Shown here: piece by piece, positions 11,011 through 32,299 of the stretch
Layout of the letters: each line of letters begins with the position of its first letter
Position numbering within the stretch: position 1 is the first letter of the stretch
Assembly (NCBI GenBank): GCA_023053685.1
Contig: JALIGW010000005.1
Span: forward strand, 29,726,480 to 29,790,479
DNA from: Diadophis punctatus similis
Lineage: Eukaryota > Chordata > Lepidosauria > Squamata > Dipsadidae
DNA length: 64,000 nt
Direction of reading: 5' to 3'
Position numbers and translations under genes: made by a program
The notes under the pieces: model-generated
Database searches by the model: none
What the model was told of the DNA's origin: nothing
Seen by the model: only the letters and a program-made list of their open reading frames with translations

Positions 11011-11799
11011 AATCTCATAGTTGTGGTCATGATCCAAAAGACTATCCTTCCCTAGTTTCTTTAGTTACTTTCTGAAGAAATTCCAGTTTAGTTGCTGGAA
11101 TCTTTTCAGAAAGGCCTATGGGTTCTAAAGTTTGACTCAGCAGCAAGCACTTAACTTTGCTAGACTTCTTAAGACTTCTTAAGACCCCAGTTGACTAATG
11201 GAACAAAACCTCTCTTTTTGATGCTTAATCCACTTTGTAATGGACTTTCCAGGTTCTGATAGTCCATGGTTGATCAGTACCTGGACTTACTATCTTCTGG
11301 AAGAAGAAAATGATAACCGGCTTGTTCATTGTTCAAACAGTCCTGGAAAATTGACTTGGGACCATTGCTGTGAAGTAGGGAGTGATCAGATAAGTAGAGC
11401 TAGCCCAGGAGAAGGCATAGACTCTTGTATGTTCATAAATGATTGCCTGACAAGGATTTTTATCTCAATTCCAACCTTGGCATAAGAGATGCTATGAATC
11501 GATGAAGTGATAGCAAAGGGCCAAAGTATTGATAGAACAGATGTTTTAGATGTATTTGTAGATTCATGCAACGCATGATCAATTGTATCTCTTTAAAATT
11601 ACAACTGAGAATTCTACCTCGTGCTATTTTCTTAAAATAATTGTTGATGTATGATTACAATCTTTGACAGAAAGAAGCTGCATCTCCATCAATTAAGGAT
11701 GTGAAAGAGACCTTTGCAATAGGTGCTTTCAGATGCACTGTTAATCATAGAAACAGATGCTCTTTCAGGTTTTCTCAACATTAATTTTCCAATTTTAGT
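11011..11799. other. Unassigned sequence
   Basis: Contains a short tandem duplication of a 13-base GACTTCTTAAGAC unit near 11163-11190. No exon recognised downstream of KCNK18. Confidence 0.4.
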
Positions 11800-11925
11800 G
11801 GCAATCCCATGCATACCTATTCAGAACAAATCTGTTCAACTCAATAGGACTTACTTTCCAGCAAACTTTGTTGAAGTCAATGGGTCTTACTCTTGAGTAG
11901 ATGCATCCAGGTTCACACTGTTATT
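11800..11925. mobile_element. Old MITE-like repeat (AATGGGTCTTACT type)
   Basis: Shares CTCAATAGGACTTACTTTCC and CAATGGGTCTTACTCTTGAG blocks with a common squamate repeat. Weaker relatives occur at 18600-18662, 20483-20545 and 35093-35170. Confidence 0.5.
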
Positions 11926-12181
11926 CTATCACATTCATATCCTAAAAGGGGGAAATTATTTTCAAACCAAGTACATTTAGCTGCTCTATGTAGTAGTTCA
12001 CTTCGTTTACAGCAGATTCCCAGTCATGGTGAGGGTATCTGTCTCATCCCTTGCTGATTCTCAATTGGAAAAAGGCAAGCATCCATTCCCTTTATAGACT
12101 TCACTGTCTATGGCTCTCATTCAAGAAGTGATATTGCATGCCTTCTTTGGGCTAGATGGATGTTCTTCATGTTGTTTTGTC

Positions 12182-22020
<9,839 letters not shown>

Positions 22021-22158
22021 CTTCGCAAAACTTTGCATCAACGAGACCAAATGGAAGTCTTCATGAACAGAGAGAAAACATATCTGGAATTCAAGTAGAG
22101 CATCTTCTTTGACCAACCGGAACCTGTACCCTACTTCTGTTTCATAGCTAAAGAGCTC

Positions 22159-22166
22159 ATTTTATA
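22159..22166 (-). promoter_or_regulatory. Candidate TATA-like box upstream of KCNK18
   Basis: On the minus strand a TATAAAAT string lies about 140 bp upstream of the chosen KCNK18 start codon, which would allow a 5' UTR of roughly 110 bp. The local region is AT-rich and has no CpG island, so a chance match is possible. Confidence 0.3.
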
Positions 22167-22966
22167 GCTGGGGTTATTTTTACAATATCCAAGGAACCTG
22201 GATAAAGATTGCAACCAACTGTGATTTAAAACAACTGTCTGTCAGTTGCTAATACATTGTGCAGAAGAAATATTGATTTTCCTCAAGTGCTGTAATGCGT
22301 GCATATGATGAGCGACTATACGCATCAAGGGTTATCGCCATCTGATAGTTGAAGGAAGAGGCTATTAGTTTATAGAGCTATGTCGTTTGCAATGCCCTGC
22401 CCTTTGGCAACAGCCAAAGCAAAATTTCCAGTAAGAGAAAGCAAATAGCAAAGAATAGATAATGAGTCCATATAAGCAGATAATGGATCTTAGTACAATT
22501 GGGGATATTCCCCAAGGAGTGTAGATGCAACATCTAATTTTTTCCCCCAAGAAAGCTACTAGGCTTAATACTCCACTAACTACTCTATCTTCCTGTTCCC
22601 CTTTGGTACCAGTTCACTTTTGAGGCATTTGCTCTGTGCACAACATCTGTATCCTGAACATACATGAGTTAGAATGTGTTCTTTGTTTAAAATTAACCCC
22701 TAATGTACTATTGGGTGAAAGAGAAAAAAAAACATATATTGTCTTTTCTTTATATACAGTTTGGCAAGCAAGAAAAATATACAAGCGCTGTCCTTTTATT
22801 TTGTAATTAATTTACTGATGTATCCCAGCCTATTCCTAAAGCACAATTCAGTTTAGCCAGAATTCTTACTATATATTGGGAAACATGCAGGAACATGGCT
22901 AGCACAATTTTATTCTTATATTTTGCAGATACGGTCCATGCCTTGGCTCATGAAATGGATGAAGAT
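22167..22966. other. Sequence upstream of KCNK18
   Basis: AT-rich, without CpG island and without recognised repeats. It includes a weak CTCF-like match near 22336-22349 (GCCATCTGATAG). Any distal KCNK18 promoter elements would be here. Confidence 0.4.
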
Positions 22967-23491
22967 CAGAGGTGGGTTCCTCTCGGCTCGCACTGGTTCT
23001 ATAGAACCGGTAGTAAACCGGTGGTGACATCACGGAGCCAATTTTGTCGTGCCGCTCCGTGGATGCCGCCATCTTTGGGGGGGATTTTTTTGCTGGTTTT
23101 TGCTTCTGCGCATGCGCAGAAGCTGAGTTTTCGGCACTGCGCATGCACCACCATCTTGTTTTTGCTTTTTTTTGCTTTTTTTGCTTTTTTTGCTTTTTTT
23201 GCTTTTTTTGCTTTTTTTGTTTTTTTTTTGTTTTTTTGTTTTTTGTTTTTGCTTTTTTTGCTTTTTTTGCTTTTTTGCTTTTTTGCTTTTTTGCTTTTTT
23301 GCTTTTTTTTGCTTCTGCGCATGTGCAGAAGCTACATTTTTGGCACTGTGCATGTGCATACATGCACATGCACATGTGGCATGGCCACGTGGCACACAAT
23401 GCATGCACAGCCATGTTGTGCGGATGCACACGCAGCCACATGGCACAGGGGAAAGCGAACCGGCGGCGAGGTAAGTTAGAACCCACCCCTG
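22967..23491. mobile_element. hAT-type MITE with internal T-rich expansion
   Basis: Ends CAGAGGTGGGTT and AACCCACCCCTG, with perfect duplication ATGAAGAT (22959-22966, 23492-23499). Two CTTCTGCGCATGCGCAGAAG-like hairpins flank a run of T7GC units. Long frames rich in Phe/Leu or Lys arise from the run and are not genes. Confidence 0.93.
23157..23313. repeat. (T5-8 GC)n minisatellite inside a MITE
   Basis: About 17 units of a variable-length T run followed by GC, with one stretch lacking the C near 23218-23245. Confidence 0.95.
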
Positions 23492-23499
23492 ATGAAGAT

Positions 23500-23941
23500 C
23501 ATTTCTATCCTAAAGCTAGGAAAACCCAAAATCAAATCTTAGAGCTTCCAACCAGTTGTTCTTTTGAGTATGGTATATAAATTACTGGAAAGACTACTCT
23601 ATAATATTAGGACATGCCAGAAACTTACTGAATAACAACTTCAATCTGCTTCAGGCCTTGACACAAGAATGTTCTTCTTCTGCTCCTCCAGAGTGTCACA
23701 ACATTCCCTGCTTTACAACTGAACCAAAAGGATTCAATTTTACCCCATAATCCTCAATAGGGTTAGGATTCAACATGGCAGGTATGCTAGTATCCTCCAT
23801 AAATGGGGAAAGCTCTTCTCTTTGGAATGAAGCTGTGGTGCTCCAAAGTAGACAGTGCAACATATTGTGTGGAACAGTGTCCTCTGAGTGTATATCAGGG
23901 AAACCCCAGATACTTTCTGTATACAACTTCATCAACTATTA
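23500..23941. other. Unassigned sequence
   Basis: No exon or repeat recognised. Confidence 0.35.
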
Positions 23942-23949
23942 CTATAAAT

Positions 23950-24085
23950 CAGAGGTCTTCAAACTTGGCAGCTTTAAGACTTGTGGATTTCAACTTCCAG
24001 AATTCTCCAGCATGGCATAGCTGGCTGGAGAATTCTGGGAGTTGAAATCCACAAGTCTTAAAGTTGCCAAGTTTGAAGACCTCTG
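23950..24085. mobile_element. Fold-back MITE (AAGACTTGTGGATTTCAACT type)
   Basis: Nearly the whole element is an inverted repeat, beginning CAGAGGTCTTCAAACTTGGC and ending CAAGTTTGAAGACCTCTG. Flanks CTATAAAT and CTATATAG match at 6 of 8. Related copies are at 62221-62312 and, split, near 57513-58115. Confidence 0.88.
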
Positions 24086-24093
24086 CTATATAG

Positions 24094-24272
24094 TCTACCT
24101 TTGAATTTATAAACAGTTTCATATTTTTTGTTTGAGAATGTAGCTGTAATGTGCTTTTGAACATTTTTTTGCCATACACTATTTAGTGTATGGCAAAAAA
24201 AATGTTCAAAAGCACATTACAGCTACATTCTCAAACAAAAAATATGAAACGGTTTACAAATTCAAAGGTAAG
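24094..24272. repeat. Spacer-free 88-bp-arm palindrome
   Basis: The left arm 24094-24180 and right arm 24181-24272 are reverse complements with only a few mismatches and essentially no loop (centre near 24181). It resembles no recognised transposon end. Confidence 0.9.
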
Positions 24273-24392
24273 TTTTGTAAGTTTAGCTTACAAAATTGTC
24301 TAATTATGAGCAAAAATCATAAAAGCAACATCATGAAACAGTCATAAACAACCTGGATTGATAGTTAAAACCAAAACACTAAAAGGTTACCT

Positions 24393-24655
24393 TAAAAGGT
24401 TAAATCATGGGAACTGGACCAAAGTTTATTAAAACTGAGATGTTTCGTTACTCATCCAAGTAATTTCTTCAGTTAAAATGAACATTTTGATAGAGAGTCA
24501 GATAGTTGTTGCAAAGAACCAATTCTTGCCAGACAGAAAGCAGCAGGACTCTCTGCCCATCCAGATTTTCATTTTGACTGAAGAAGTTACTTGGATGAGT
24601 AACAAAATGTCTCAGTTTTAATAAACTTTGGTCCAGTTCCCATGATTTAATATTT
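24393..24655. mobile_element. Inverted pair of Penelope-like 3' ends
   Basis: The block at 24400-24476 and its reverse complement at 24573-24648 each contain the GAAGAAGTTACTTGGATGAG motif of Penelope-like elements and ATAAACTTTGGTCCAGTTCC. They face each other across about 95 bp. Confidence 0.65.
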
Positions 24656-24775
24656 TAAGATATTTTTGGCCTGGATTATTGAAACTTCATTTACAAAACT
24701 ATTGCCATACCATGTTATCAGAGAACCAGAATTAAATTAATTTCAAGAACCAGTAGGAAATAATCACAATCAACT

Positions 24776-24921
24776 GTAGAATAGAATAGAATAGAATAGA
24801 ACAGAACAGAACAGAACAGAACAGAACAGAACAGAACAGAACAGAATAGAATAGAATAGAATAGAATAGAATAGAATAGAATAGAATAGAATAGAATAGA
24901 ATAGAATAGAATAGAATAGAA
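24776..24921. repeat. (AATAG)n / (AACAG)n microsatellite at LINE 3' tail
   Basis: About 29 pentamers. An internal block of AACAG units (about 24799-24845) is flanked by AATAG units. It directly abuts the 3' end of the minus-strand LINE. Confidence 0.97.
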
Positions 24922-26302
24922 TTCTTTATTGGCCAAGTGTGATTGGACACACAAGGAATTTGTCTTTGGTGCATATGCTCTCAGTGTACATAAAAGAAAA
25001 GATACATTTGTCAAGAATCATGAGGTACAACACTTAATGATTGTCATAGGGTACAAATAAGCAATCAGGAAACAATCAATATTGATATAAATTGTAAGGA
25101 TACAAGCAACAAGTTACAGTCATACAGTCATAAGTGGGAGGAGATGGGTGATAGGAACGATGAGAAGACTAATAGTAATAGTAATGCAGCCTTAGTGAAT
25201 AGTTTAACAGTGGTGAGGGAATTATTTGTTTAGCAGAGTGATGGCGTTCGGGGAAAAACTGTTCTTGTGTCTAGTTGTCTTGGTGTGCAGTGCTCTATAG
25301 CGTCATTTTGAGGGTAGGAGTTGAAACAATTTATGTCCAGAATGCAAGGGGTCAGTGAATATTTTCACGGCCCTCTTTTTGGCTCGTGCAGTATACAGGT
25401 CCTCAATGGAAGGCAGGTTGGCAACTATTGTTTTTTCTGCAGTTCTGATTATCCTCTGAAGTCTGTGTCTATCTTGTTGGGTTGCAGAACCGAACCAGAC
25501 AATTATAGAGGTGCAGATGACAGACTCAATAATTCCTCTGTAGAACTGTATCAGCAGCTCCTTGGGCAGTTTGAGCTTCCTGATTTGGCGCAGAAAGAAC
25601 ATTCTTTGTTGTGCTTTTTTGATGACATTTTTGATGTTAGGTGACCATTTTAGGTATTGAGATATGATAGAATCTAGAAATTTGAAGGTCTCTACTGTTG
25701 ATACTGTGTTGTCTAGTATTGTAAGAGGTGGTAGAATGGGAGGGTTTCTCCTAAAGACTACCACCATTTCTATTGTTTTGAGTGTGTTCAGCTCCAGATT
25801 GTTCCGGTCGCACCACGAGGCTAGTTGTTCAACCTCCCATCTGTATGCAGTTTCATCGTTGTCTCGAATGAGACCAATCACTGTTGTATCATCTGCAAAC
25901 TTCAGTAGTTTAACAGATGGATCGTTTGAGATGCAGTCATTGGTATAGAGAGAGAAGTGGTAAGAGCACACAGCCTTGGGGGGGGGGACCCTGTGCTAAT
26001 TGTACAGGTATATGATGTGATTTTTCTAGCTTCCCCTGCTGCTTCCTGTCTGTTAGGAAGCTTGTGATCCACTTACAAGTGTGTTCAGGTACCGCTAGCT
26101 GATTTAGTTTAGTTAGAAGAATGTCCAGTATGATGGTATTGAATGCTGAACTAAAGTCTATAAAGAGGACCCTTGCGTAGGTCTTTGGAGATTCAAGATG
26201 TTGTAGGATGTAGTGCAGAGCCATATTTTGTAGGATGTAGTGCAGAGCCATATATATTTCATAGGACAAAGTATTCCATAACTTGAGTGCAACTATTGAC
26301 AA
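24922..26302 (-). pseudogene. 5'-truncated L2/CR1-clade LINE, reverse transcriptase
   Basis: Minus strand. The part upstream (26302-25937) includes VLFIDFSSAFNTI, an RT palm motif with the first metal-binding aspartate, and PPQGCVLLPLL. A frameshift around 25945-25965 moves the frame to SLYTNDC and then KLLKFADDTTVIGL, where FADD at about 25888-25899 is the catalytic YXDD-type box. The C-terminal region continues to about 25303, followed by 3' UTR and an AATAG tail. No endonuclease domain is present. A 27-bp tandem duplication lies at 26197-26253. Clade (L2 versus CR1/L3) is not settled by eye. Confidence 0.88.
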
Positions 26303-27115
26303 TCCTCAATAGTTTATCCCATTATATTCAAATATTCTTAAATGACAGCTGCATATATCTTCATTCAGCATTCCAAGATCAAAAAATTAGACATGACAAG
26401 ACTATAGGTTTTTGAGATGGTGAAGCAAACCCTTATTGGTTGCAGCATGGCCATGTCCAAATCTTCGGTCCTATAGAAGACTTGGTGCTCTCTGAACTTG
26501 TTTGTTGGCTCACAGATGTTGTTGTTAAATGTCTCCATTGTCACCCACCTTATTAATAAAGTCTAGATTTATTTCAAAAGTTTTTTTTGTTTTATTGTAT
26601 AAAGATGTGCTATTCTGAAAACGTTCTCTTAAGTCGGGAGAACAATGCTTTGTAGACAAATGTAATTCAATTAATTCTACAGATAAGTGCAGAATTATAA
26701 TGTGTGCAGTTTCTTGGATCACCAAAGTTAGGAAGCTCTTTCTCTGAATGCTGAAAAGCTTTTAGATAATCAATAACAACTCTCCTTGCATTATTTTATC
26801 AATGAGCCGCTTGGATGTTTATTATATTTGGCAACTGTACTTCAAGCATTAAGTGCTTATGTTTCTATATTCATTGTTTATACATATGCATTAGGGGTTT
26901 TTTCCCCCCTCTAAAAGAATTTATGCAACAAGGAGCAACTATTCCAACATGGCACAGAATGGTCTTTAGAAAGGAAAACAGGGAATGCCTAGTTAGGGAA
27001 TTAAATGTGGTGGTTGCGGCAAGGAGAATATCTGCACCATTACAACTAATGTTCCTGTTGTAATCATTCCTAAACCTTGGCTGTAACCTGACTTTAAAAA
27101 TATATTCCATTAGAA
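26303..27115. other. Mostly unassigned sequence
   Basis: A Penelope-associated scrap (GTGCTCTCTGAACTTGTTTG) lies near 26488. Nothing else recognised. Confidence 0.4.
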
Positions 27116-27170
27116 CAGGGGTGGGTTCCACTTACCTTCGCCACCGGTTTGCATCGCTCAGTGTGATATG
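27116..27170. mobile_element. Truncated hAT MITE 5' end
   Basis: CAGGGGTGGGTTCCACTTACC followed by a CGCCACCGGTTTG block is the usual MITE start, but no 3' end is found downstream. Confidence 0.6.
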
Positions 27171-27232
27171 AAAACCCATTTCTCATATGAACCAATTTCT
27201 TTTATCTAAATTAAAATTAATTAACCACTGAG

Positions 27233-27440
27233 CTGAGGTGGCGCAGTGGTTAAAATGCAGCACTGCAGTTCAGCAGTTCAGCTGTTCAAATCTCACCGGC
27301 TCAAGGTTGACTCAGCCTTCCATCCTTCTGAGGTCGGTAAAATGAGGACCCAGATTGTTGGGGGCAATATGCTGAACTCTGTAAACCGCTTAGAGAGGGC
27401 TGTAAAGCACTATGAAGCGGTATATAAGTCTAAGTGATAA
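27233..27440 (+). mobile_element. Squamate tRNA-derived SINE
   Basis: A-box-like GGTGGCGCAGTGGTTA and B-box-like GTTCAAATCTC, then the body GGTTGACTCAGCCTTCCATC and CAGATTGTTGGGGGCAATAT, ending GAAGCGGTATATAAGTCTAA. Not a functional tRNA gene. Relatives are at 29847, 35460 and 42779. Confidence 0.88.
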
Positions 27441-28714
27441 TTATTGTTTTAATTTGTCTGCACTGATTTCAAGCAATGGTTTGGGATAGTGATATGTTCT
27501 TTGGTCCTAGATAGAAAGGCAGGTTGGAACAGACTACTATACCATGAGTTTCCAGGTGAGTTTTTCTTAAACATTGAACAGAGATGTTAAACAATGAAGT
27601 GAAAGGAAGCAAAAGGCCATTGGGAGGGAATACCAGTATGTGAAAACCTAATATCAAGAATGCAAGAAGCCCCTTTAAAATATGTCTCCATGATATACCG
27701 TATTCCTTTTAAGCATTCTGGAAAAGCAGTGGAGGGTGCTCCAAGATCCTGATGGCCAAACGATTGGAGAGAGGACCTGTCTAGCCAACACCAGCCACCT
27801 CCAGCTAAACCAGCTAACAGCAAATGTTTTCTCAATGGCAAGGACGAGTCAGAAACCAGACCGTTGAGGATATGAACTGTTAATCTCTTCAGAAATGTAA
27901 GGTTACTCAGCACCATTCCCATTAGGCAAAATAAGTCAGTAACCTGAGGCACATAACCTAATGAAAAGGCAGAAAGTGGTTGGTTATATAATTATGTTGT
28001 CAGTTTTTGAGTCAATTGTTACTGCATGAGAAGGTGAGACATGCTTGTGGCATGTTTGGCTTCAGACACCAAAACAATTTGATGGCTCTTTGGTCCTGCA
28101 CTCTTGGGCTGAGGGCAGAGGAGGAGACATTCACTACACCAACATGACTTCAATCAGCCCTGAGGCTACAATACAGTTCAATCTGCTTTTTAGGAATCGT
28201 AGTTTTGATGTTGGCTAATGGTTATTAATGTGGGGACCGAAATAAATAAATAAAAGCTTTTTTAAAAATCGCCAGTGAAACAAAACGAAAACCATTGATA
28301 ATAAAAACAATAATGATAAAACAGAAAGTGCAACTCTTAACTATATGGTCATTCAAGCCATTTGTGCAGGCTAATATGATTAATTAACAGAGAAACGATT
28401 TGGTCCTGGAACAGTTCTTGCCCTGCAAAAATTCAGATAAGCAACCATTTTGTAAGCTGTTATCTAGATTTAGCAGTATGGAGTCCTTTGGACGGAATTC
28501 CGTGAGGGATGATGGTACATTCGGGATGTGACCTGGTCTTCATGATGTTTCAGGACTTCAGTTGCTTCCACACACAAAAAGGAGTTGACATGGTGGGGAG
28601 CAGCTGCAAGTCTAAATGCTTCCCAGATGTGGCATTTTCCCCTGGAGTTTACTGTCCAAAGCCATTACTGCAGCATACATCCCCAAATGAAAGGTACATG
28701 AAGCACCTTTATAC
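27441..28714. other. Unassigned sequence
   Basis: No exon or repeat recognised over 1.3 kb. Confidence 0.4.
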
Positions 28715-28722
28715 AGTGATAA

Positions 28723-29245
28723 CAGTGGTGGGTTCCTACCAGTGCGGTCCACTCTATAGCACCGGTAGCGGCCCACTGGTGACATCACAGTACCGGTGCG
28801 GTCAGTTGCTGGTGCCTGATCGCCGCAATTTTTAAAAAAAATATTAATTTTTTTTTAAAAATTTCTTCTCCGCATGCCCAGAAGCCGAGTTTCCGGCACT
28901 GCTCATGCGCTGCCTTCCTACCCCACAGTGAGTCCAAGCAGGGGAGGATGGCTGAGGGAGCGCGTGAGATGCTGAAAGAACGGGTGGCAGGAGCTATCTC
29001 CATTCCCCTCCCTTCAGCAGTCCAAGAAGCCACGAACGCACGGTGATGATCCTAGGCATTTTTGCATGTTCGAGGCTTCTCGAGCTGCTAAGGGGAGGGG
29101 GAATGGGCAGTAGGACCTATCTCAGTTCCCCTCCTTTCAGCAGTCTGAGAAGCCACGCCCACCCGGTCACATGGCTGGCAAGCCACACCCACAAAATAAG
29201 CCACGCCCACAGAGTGGCAGTAAAAAAATTAGGAACCTGCCCCTG
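28723..29245. mobile_element. hAT-type MITE, CACCGGTAG/GGGCGTGG family
   Basis: Perfect duplication AGTGATAA (28715-28722, 29246-29253). Starts CAGTGGTGGGTTCCTACC and ends AGGAACCTGCCCCTG. It is the same 520-bp family as the elements at 48638 (reverse), 49478 and 53298. Confidence 0.93.
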
Positions 29246-29253
29246 AGTGATAA

Positions 29254-29846
29254 GGAATCTACCAATAATTCTATAACAACACTTTAACACAGGAGATGAA
29301 TGAGTATGACAGATGATCATTATGTGGCTATTAGCTTCATGTAACATTTTTATTGTTTGAAAAAAACACACAATCGGGGAACAGTTTCCCAGGAGGAAAA
29401 TCAACCCTACCTGCATTTGTCCTAAAACTTTGAGTTGCTGCAATTCACAAAGACTGATCCTTCTAGAATCCATATCATCAAACATTTGTACAGATAAAAA
29501 TAGTTAGCTCAGCGGCCAGTCCATTAGACTCAAATGATTAAAGAGCTATTTCATCTATCCACATCATTGCTATTTTGTTTAATATAATAATTTGGGCTGG
29601 ATAGCTGCCTCGAAGCATGCCACAAATAATGAGTCTTTTGAATTATGTATTTGTTTTTCTAATAGAAGCCAAATGCGGGTTGTGGTCTTATTTACCTTCA
29701 GTTCATCTAATGCAGAGAATTGCAGAAGAAAGAAGGGAGAAATTTATTAACAATTATCAGTCAGATTATATTTCAGGTTGTAGTTAATTTGTCCACCTGC
29801 TTTAATTGATGATTTTCTCTAGACTATTATACATAAATCAAAAGCC
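29254..29846. other. Unassigned sequence
   Basis: No exon or repeat recognised. Confidence 0.35.
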
Positions 29847-30092
29847 AAGGTGGCGCAGCGGTTAGAGGCAGGTACTGCAGGCCACTTTAGCTGACACTGA
29901 TCCGCAGGTCAGCGGTTCAAATCTCACCGGCTCAAGGTTGACTCAGCCTTCCATCCTTCCGAGGTAGGTAAAATGAGGACCCAGATTGTTGGGGGCAATG
30001 TAAATATACATTGCTTACTGGTGTAAACCGCTTAGAGAGTGCTTGCACTGTGAGGCGGTATATAAATCTCACTAAATAAATAAATAAAATAA
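29847..30092 (+). mobile_element. Squamate tRNA-derived SINE, AATAAA-type tail
   Basis: Head AAGGTGGCGCAGCGGTTAGA, the shared GACTCAGCCTTCC body, and tail GAGGCGGTATATAAATC followed by AAATAAATAAAT repeats. Confidence 0.88.
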
Positions 30093-31294
30093 ATAAAAGA
30101 TGGGCAGACAAAAATGCATCGATGATATATGGGTTTAAGCCAGGGCTCCTTAAGCTTTTAAACATTCTTTAAAATAGGCCAAGAGTTTACTAATAACTAT
30201 AATGAAGCCTCATAGTAGTTTCAGCTATAGATTGTGAAACTGGTTATCACTTCGGTTGCTTGCATGAGTGTTTCCGGCAGTTAAAAATCATAACACAAAT
30301 GGTCACAAGGGGGCACTGCAGGAACACATGATTTACTTAAAGCAGCCTGTTTAAGGGAACTAAAGGTTGAGGTTTCCATTCTACCTACTGTATTCAGAAA
30401 TGTTCCAGTGAATGGGGAAATTGTCTGCTAGTATCAGAAGTTTGGGCAATCTCCATTCCAGCTTCTGACTATGAAGCTGAACTGACTGACTAGAAGCCAG
30501 ACTGCCAAGCCATCGGTATTCCATCTGGATCAATGCACAAATATAATGCCTACAACAACAACAACAAAAAGTTCCATTTACATGTTAACAGGCATGTCTG
30601 CATTGGAGCAGGGGGTGTCAAAAAATGTTGCTTACAATTGTGAGATGAAAACCCTGCCCCTTTCTTTACATATGTTGCATGTTAGATGTTAAAATATATA
30701 TGGTAGCTTTTTTCTTGCCTTTACTTAGTTAAAACAAGATTCAGTAGAATACATCTTTTCTAGACACCTGAGACCAGAAGCAATACAATCTGCCTTCCTA
30801 TATTCTGCCTTTGAAGTATAGGTTCGTTGACCTATTATCACTATAAAGAAGATTGCTTATCGATCAATAGCTCAATTAACATTTTCTAAAATTAATAATA
30901 CTCATTATTCTTCCTGATCAGTTGAAATATTCCTTGCTTTCATATAATCCCCAATCCATCTGTTCAGCAATTCTGACCTTGGCTAGAAGAACTTTCTAGA
31001 ACATCACACAGGACCTTCCAGCTATATCAGGCTTGCCTGGATTAAAAAGCTAAGCGGTGTCATATCTAATTAGTTTTTGGAAAAGAATATGAAGACTGCA
31101 AGTGAGGCTGAAAAATTGAAACAACATCCAGGAAGCTGACAATGACCAAACACTTTCTATACTGTTGCAACCTGGAGGTATTAGGCCACTAGGCACTGAG
31201 GTCACCTGGAATTGAGGCTAACATCTGGAAGTCTTTACCTATTTTTAAGAAAACCTGGAAATGCTGCATGCTCCCTCCCCCCCCAATGCTAAAC
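30093..31294. other. Unassigned sequence
   Basis: A 12-of-14 CTCF-like match (CACAAGGGGGCAC) lies at 30303-30316. Nothing else recognised over 1.2 kb. Confidence 0.4.
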
Positions 31295-31299
31295 TAACA

Positions 31300-31824
31300 A
31301 CAGCACATTTAGTATCCGTTACTTACAACAGCACATTTAGTATCCGACTTACAACTTACACATTTAGTATCCGTTCAGAGTTACAACGGCACTGAAAAAT
31401 CACTTATGACCGTTTTCACCCACGACCACGGCAGCATCCCCATCATCACATGATCAAAAATTCAGACACTTCGCAACTGATTCATATTTATGATGGTTGC
31501 AGTGTTCCGGAATGTTGTGTGACAAGGTGACAAGATGTGATATTGTCATATAAGTGACAAAAATTATGCAAGTAGCATCATTTGCTTCATGATGCTGCTA
31601 CGTGTTTGAGTTTGCTTGTCACCTATGGCAAGCTTCTGACAAGCAAAGTCAATGGGGAAGCCAGATTTACTTAACAACCATGCGGCTAACTTAACAATTG
31701 CAGTGTTTCACTTACCAGCTGTGGCAAGAAAGGTTGTAAATTGAGGCAAAGTTCATGTAGCCAATGTCTCACTTAGCAACGGAAATTTTGGGCTCAATTG
31801 TGATCGTAAGTCAAGGACTACCTG
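31300..31824 (-). mobile_element. Tc1/mariner-type MITE (CAGGTAGTCCT ends), end-rearranged
   Basis: The right end GTAAGTCAAGGACTACCTG is followed by TA. The interior matches the element at 19651 in reverse. The left end is missing; instead a unit of about 28 bp containing CATTTAGTATCCG is tandemly triplicated (31303-31375). Confidence 0.78.
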
Positions 31825-31826
31825 TA

Positions 31827-32290
31827 CTCCATATCATCAGCAATCTGTACATGGGCCTAGCCATATACAGATCCCATTGTAACATACAGACCGTGAAACT
31901 TCATTCAAAGTGGGAGGGGGTTCCATTATTAGCCAAAATCTGAAAAATGCAAAGATTAGGTCACTGCACAATTTTATATCGAACAGGATGACATTATCCA
32001 TGACATATTCATATATCATGAAGCAAATGATGCTACTTGCAAAAATTTTATGATCATATCATTAAGCCAACAACAAAAGTTTTATTAATCATGTAGCAAT
32101 GTCATTGTGGAAATGACAGCATTTCCACCATGTTCTTTGCATAAGGACATCATCCATAAGCAATGCACATTCTAACATTAGCATAATGATCTCATCGTTA
32201 CATACATGACATAAATCACAGCCAAACTGGTCCATTGAATGGGAAATCTATTCCATGGAGGTGTTGTAAATCAAGTTTTCATTATACTTG
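31827..32290. other. Unassigned sequence
   Basis: AT-rich. A patch of motifs at 32000-32100 echoes the preceding element (AAGCAAATGATGCTACTTGC), possibly a degraded inverted copy. Confidence 0.35.
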
Positions 32291-32299
32291 GATACCAAT

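Noticed and set aside
22895..23580. Overlapping frames up to 195 residues rich in Lys or Phe
   Set aside because: Produced by the T-rich minisatellite inside a hAT MITE; no domain and the frames cross the MITE borders.
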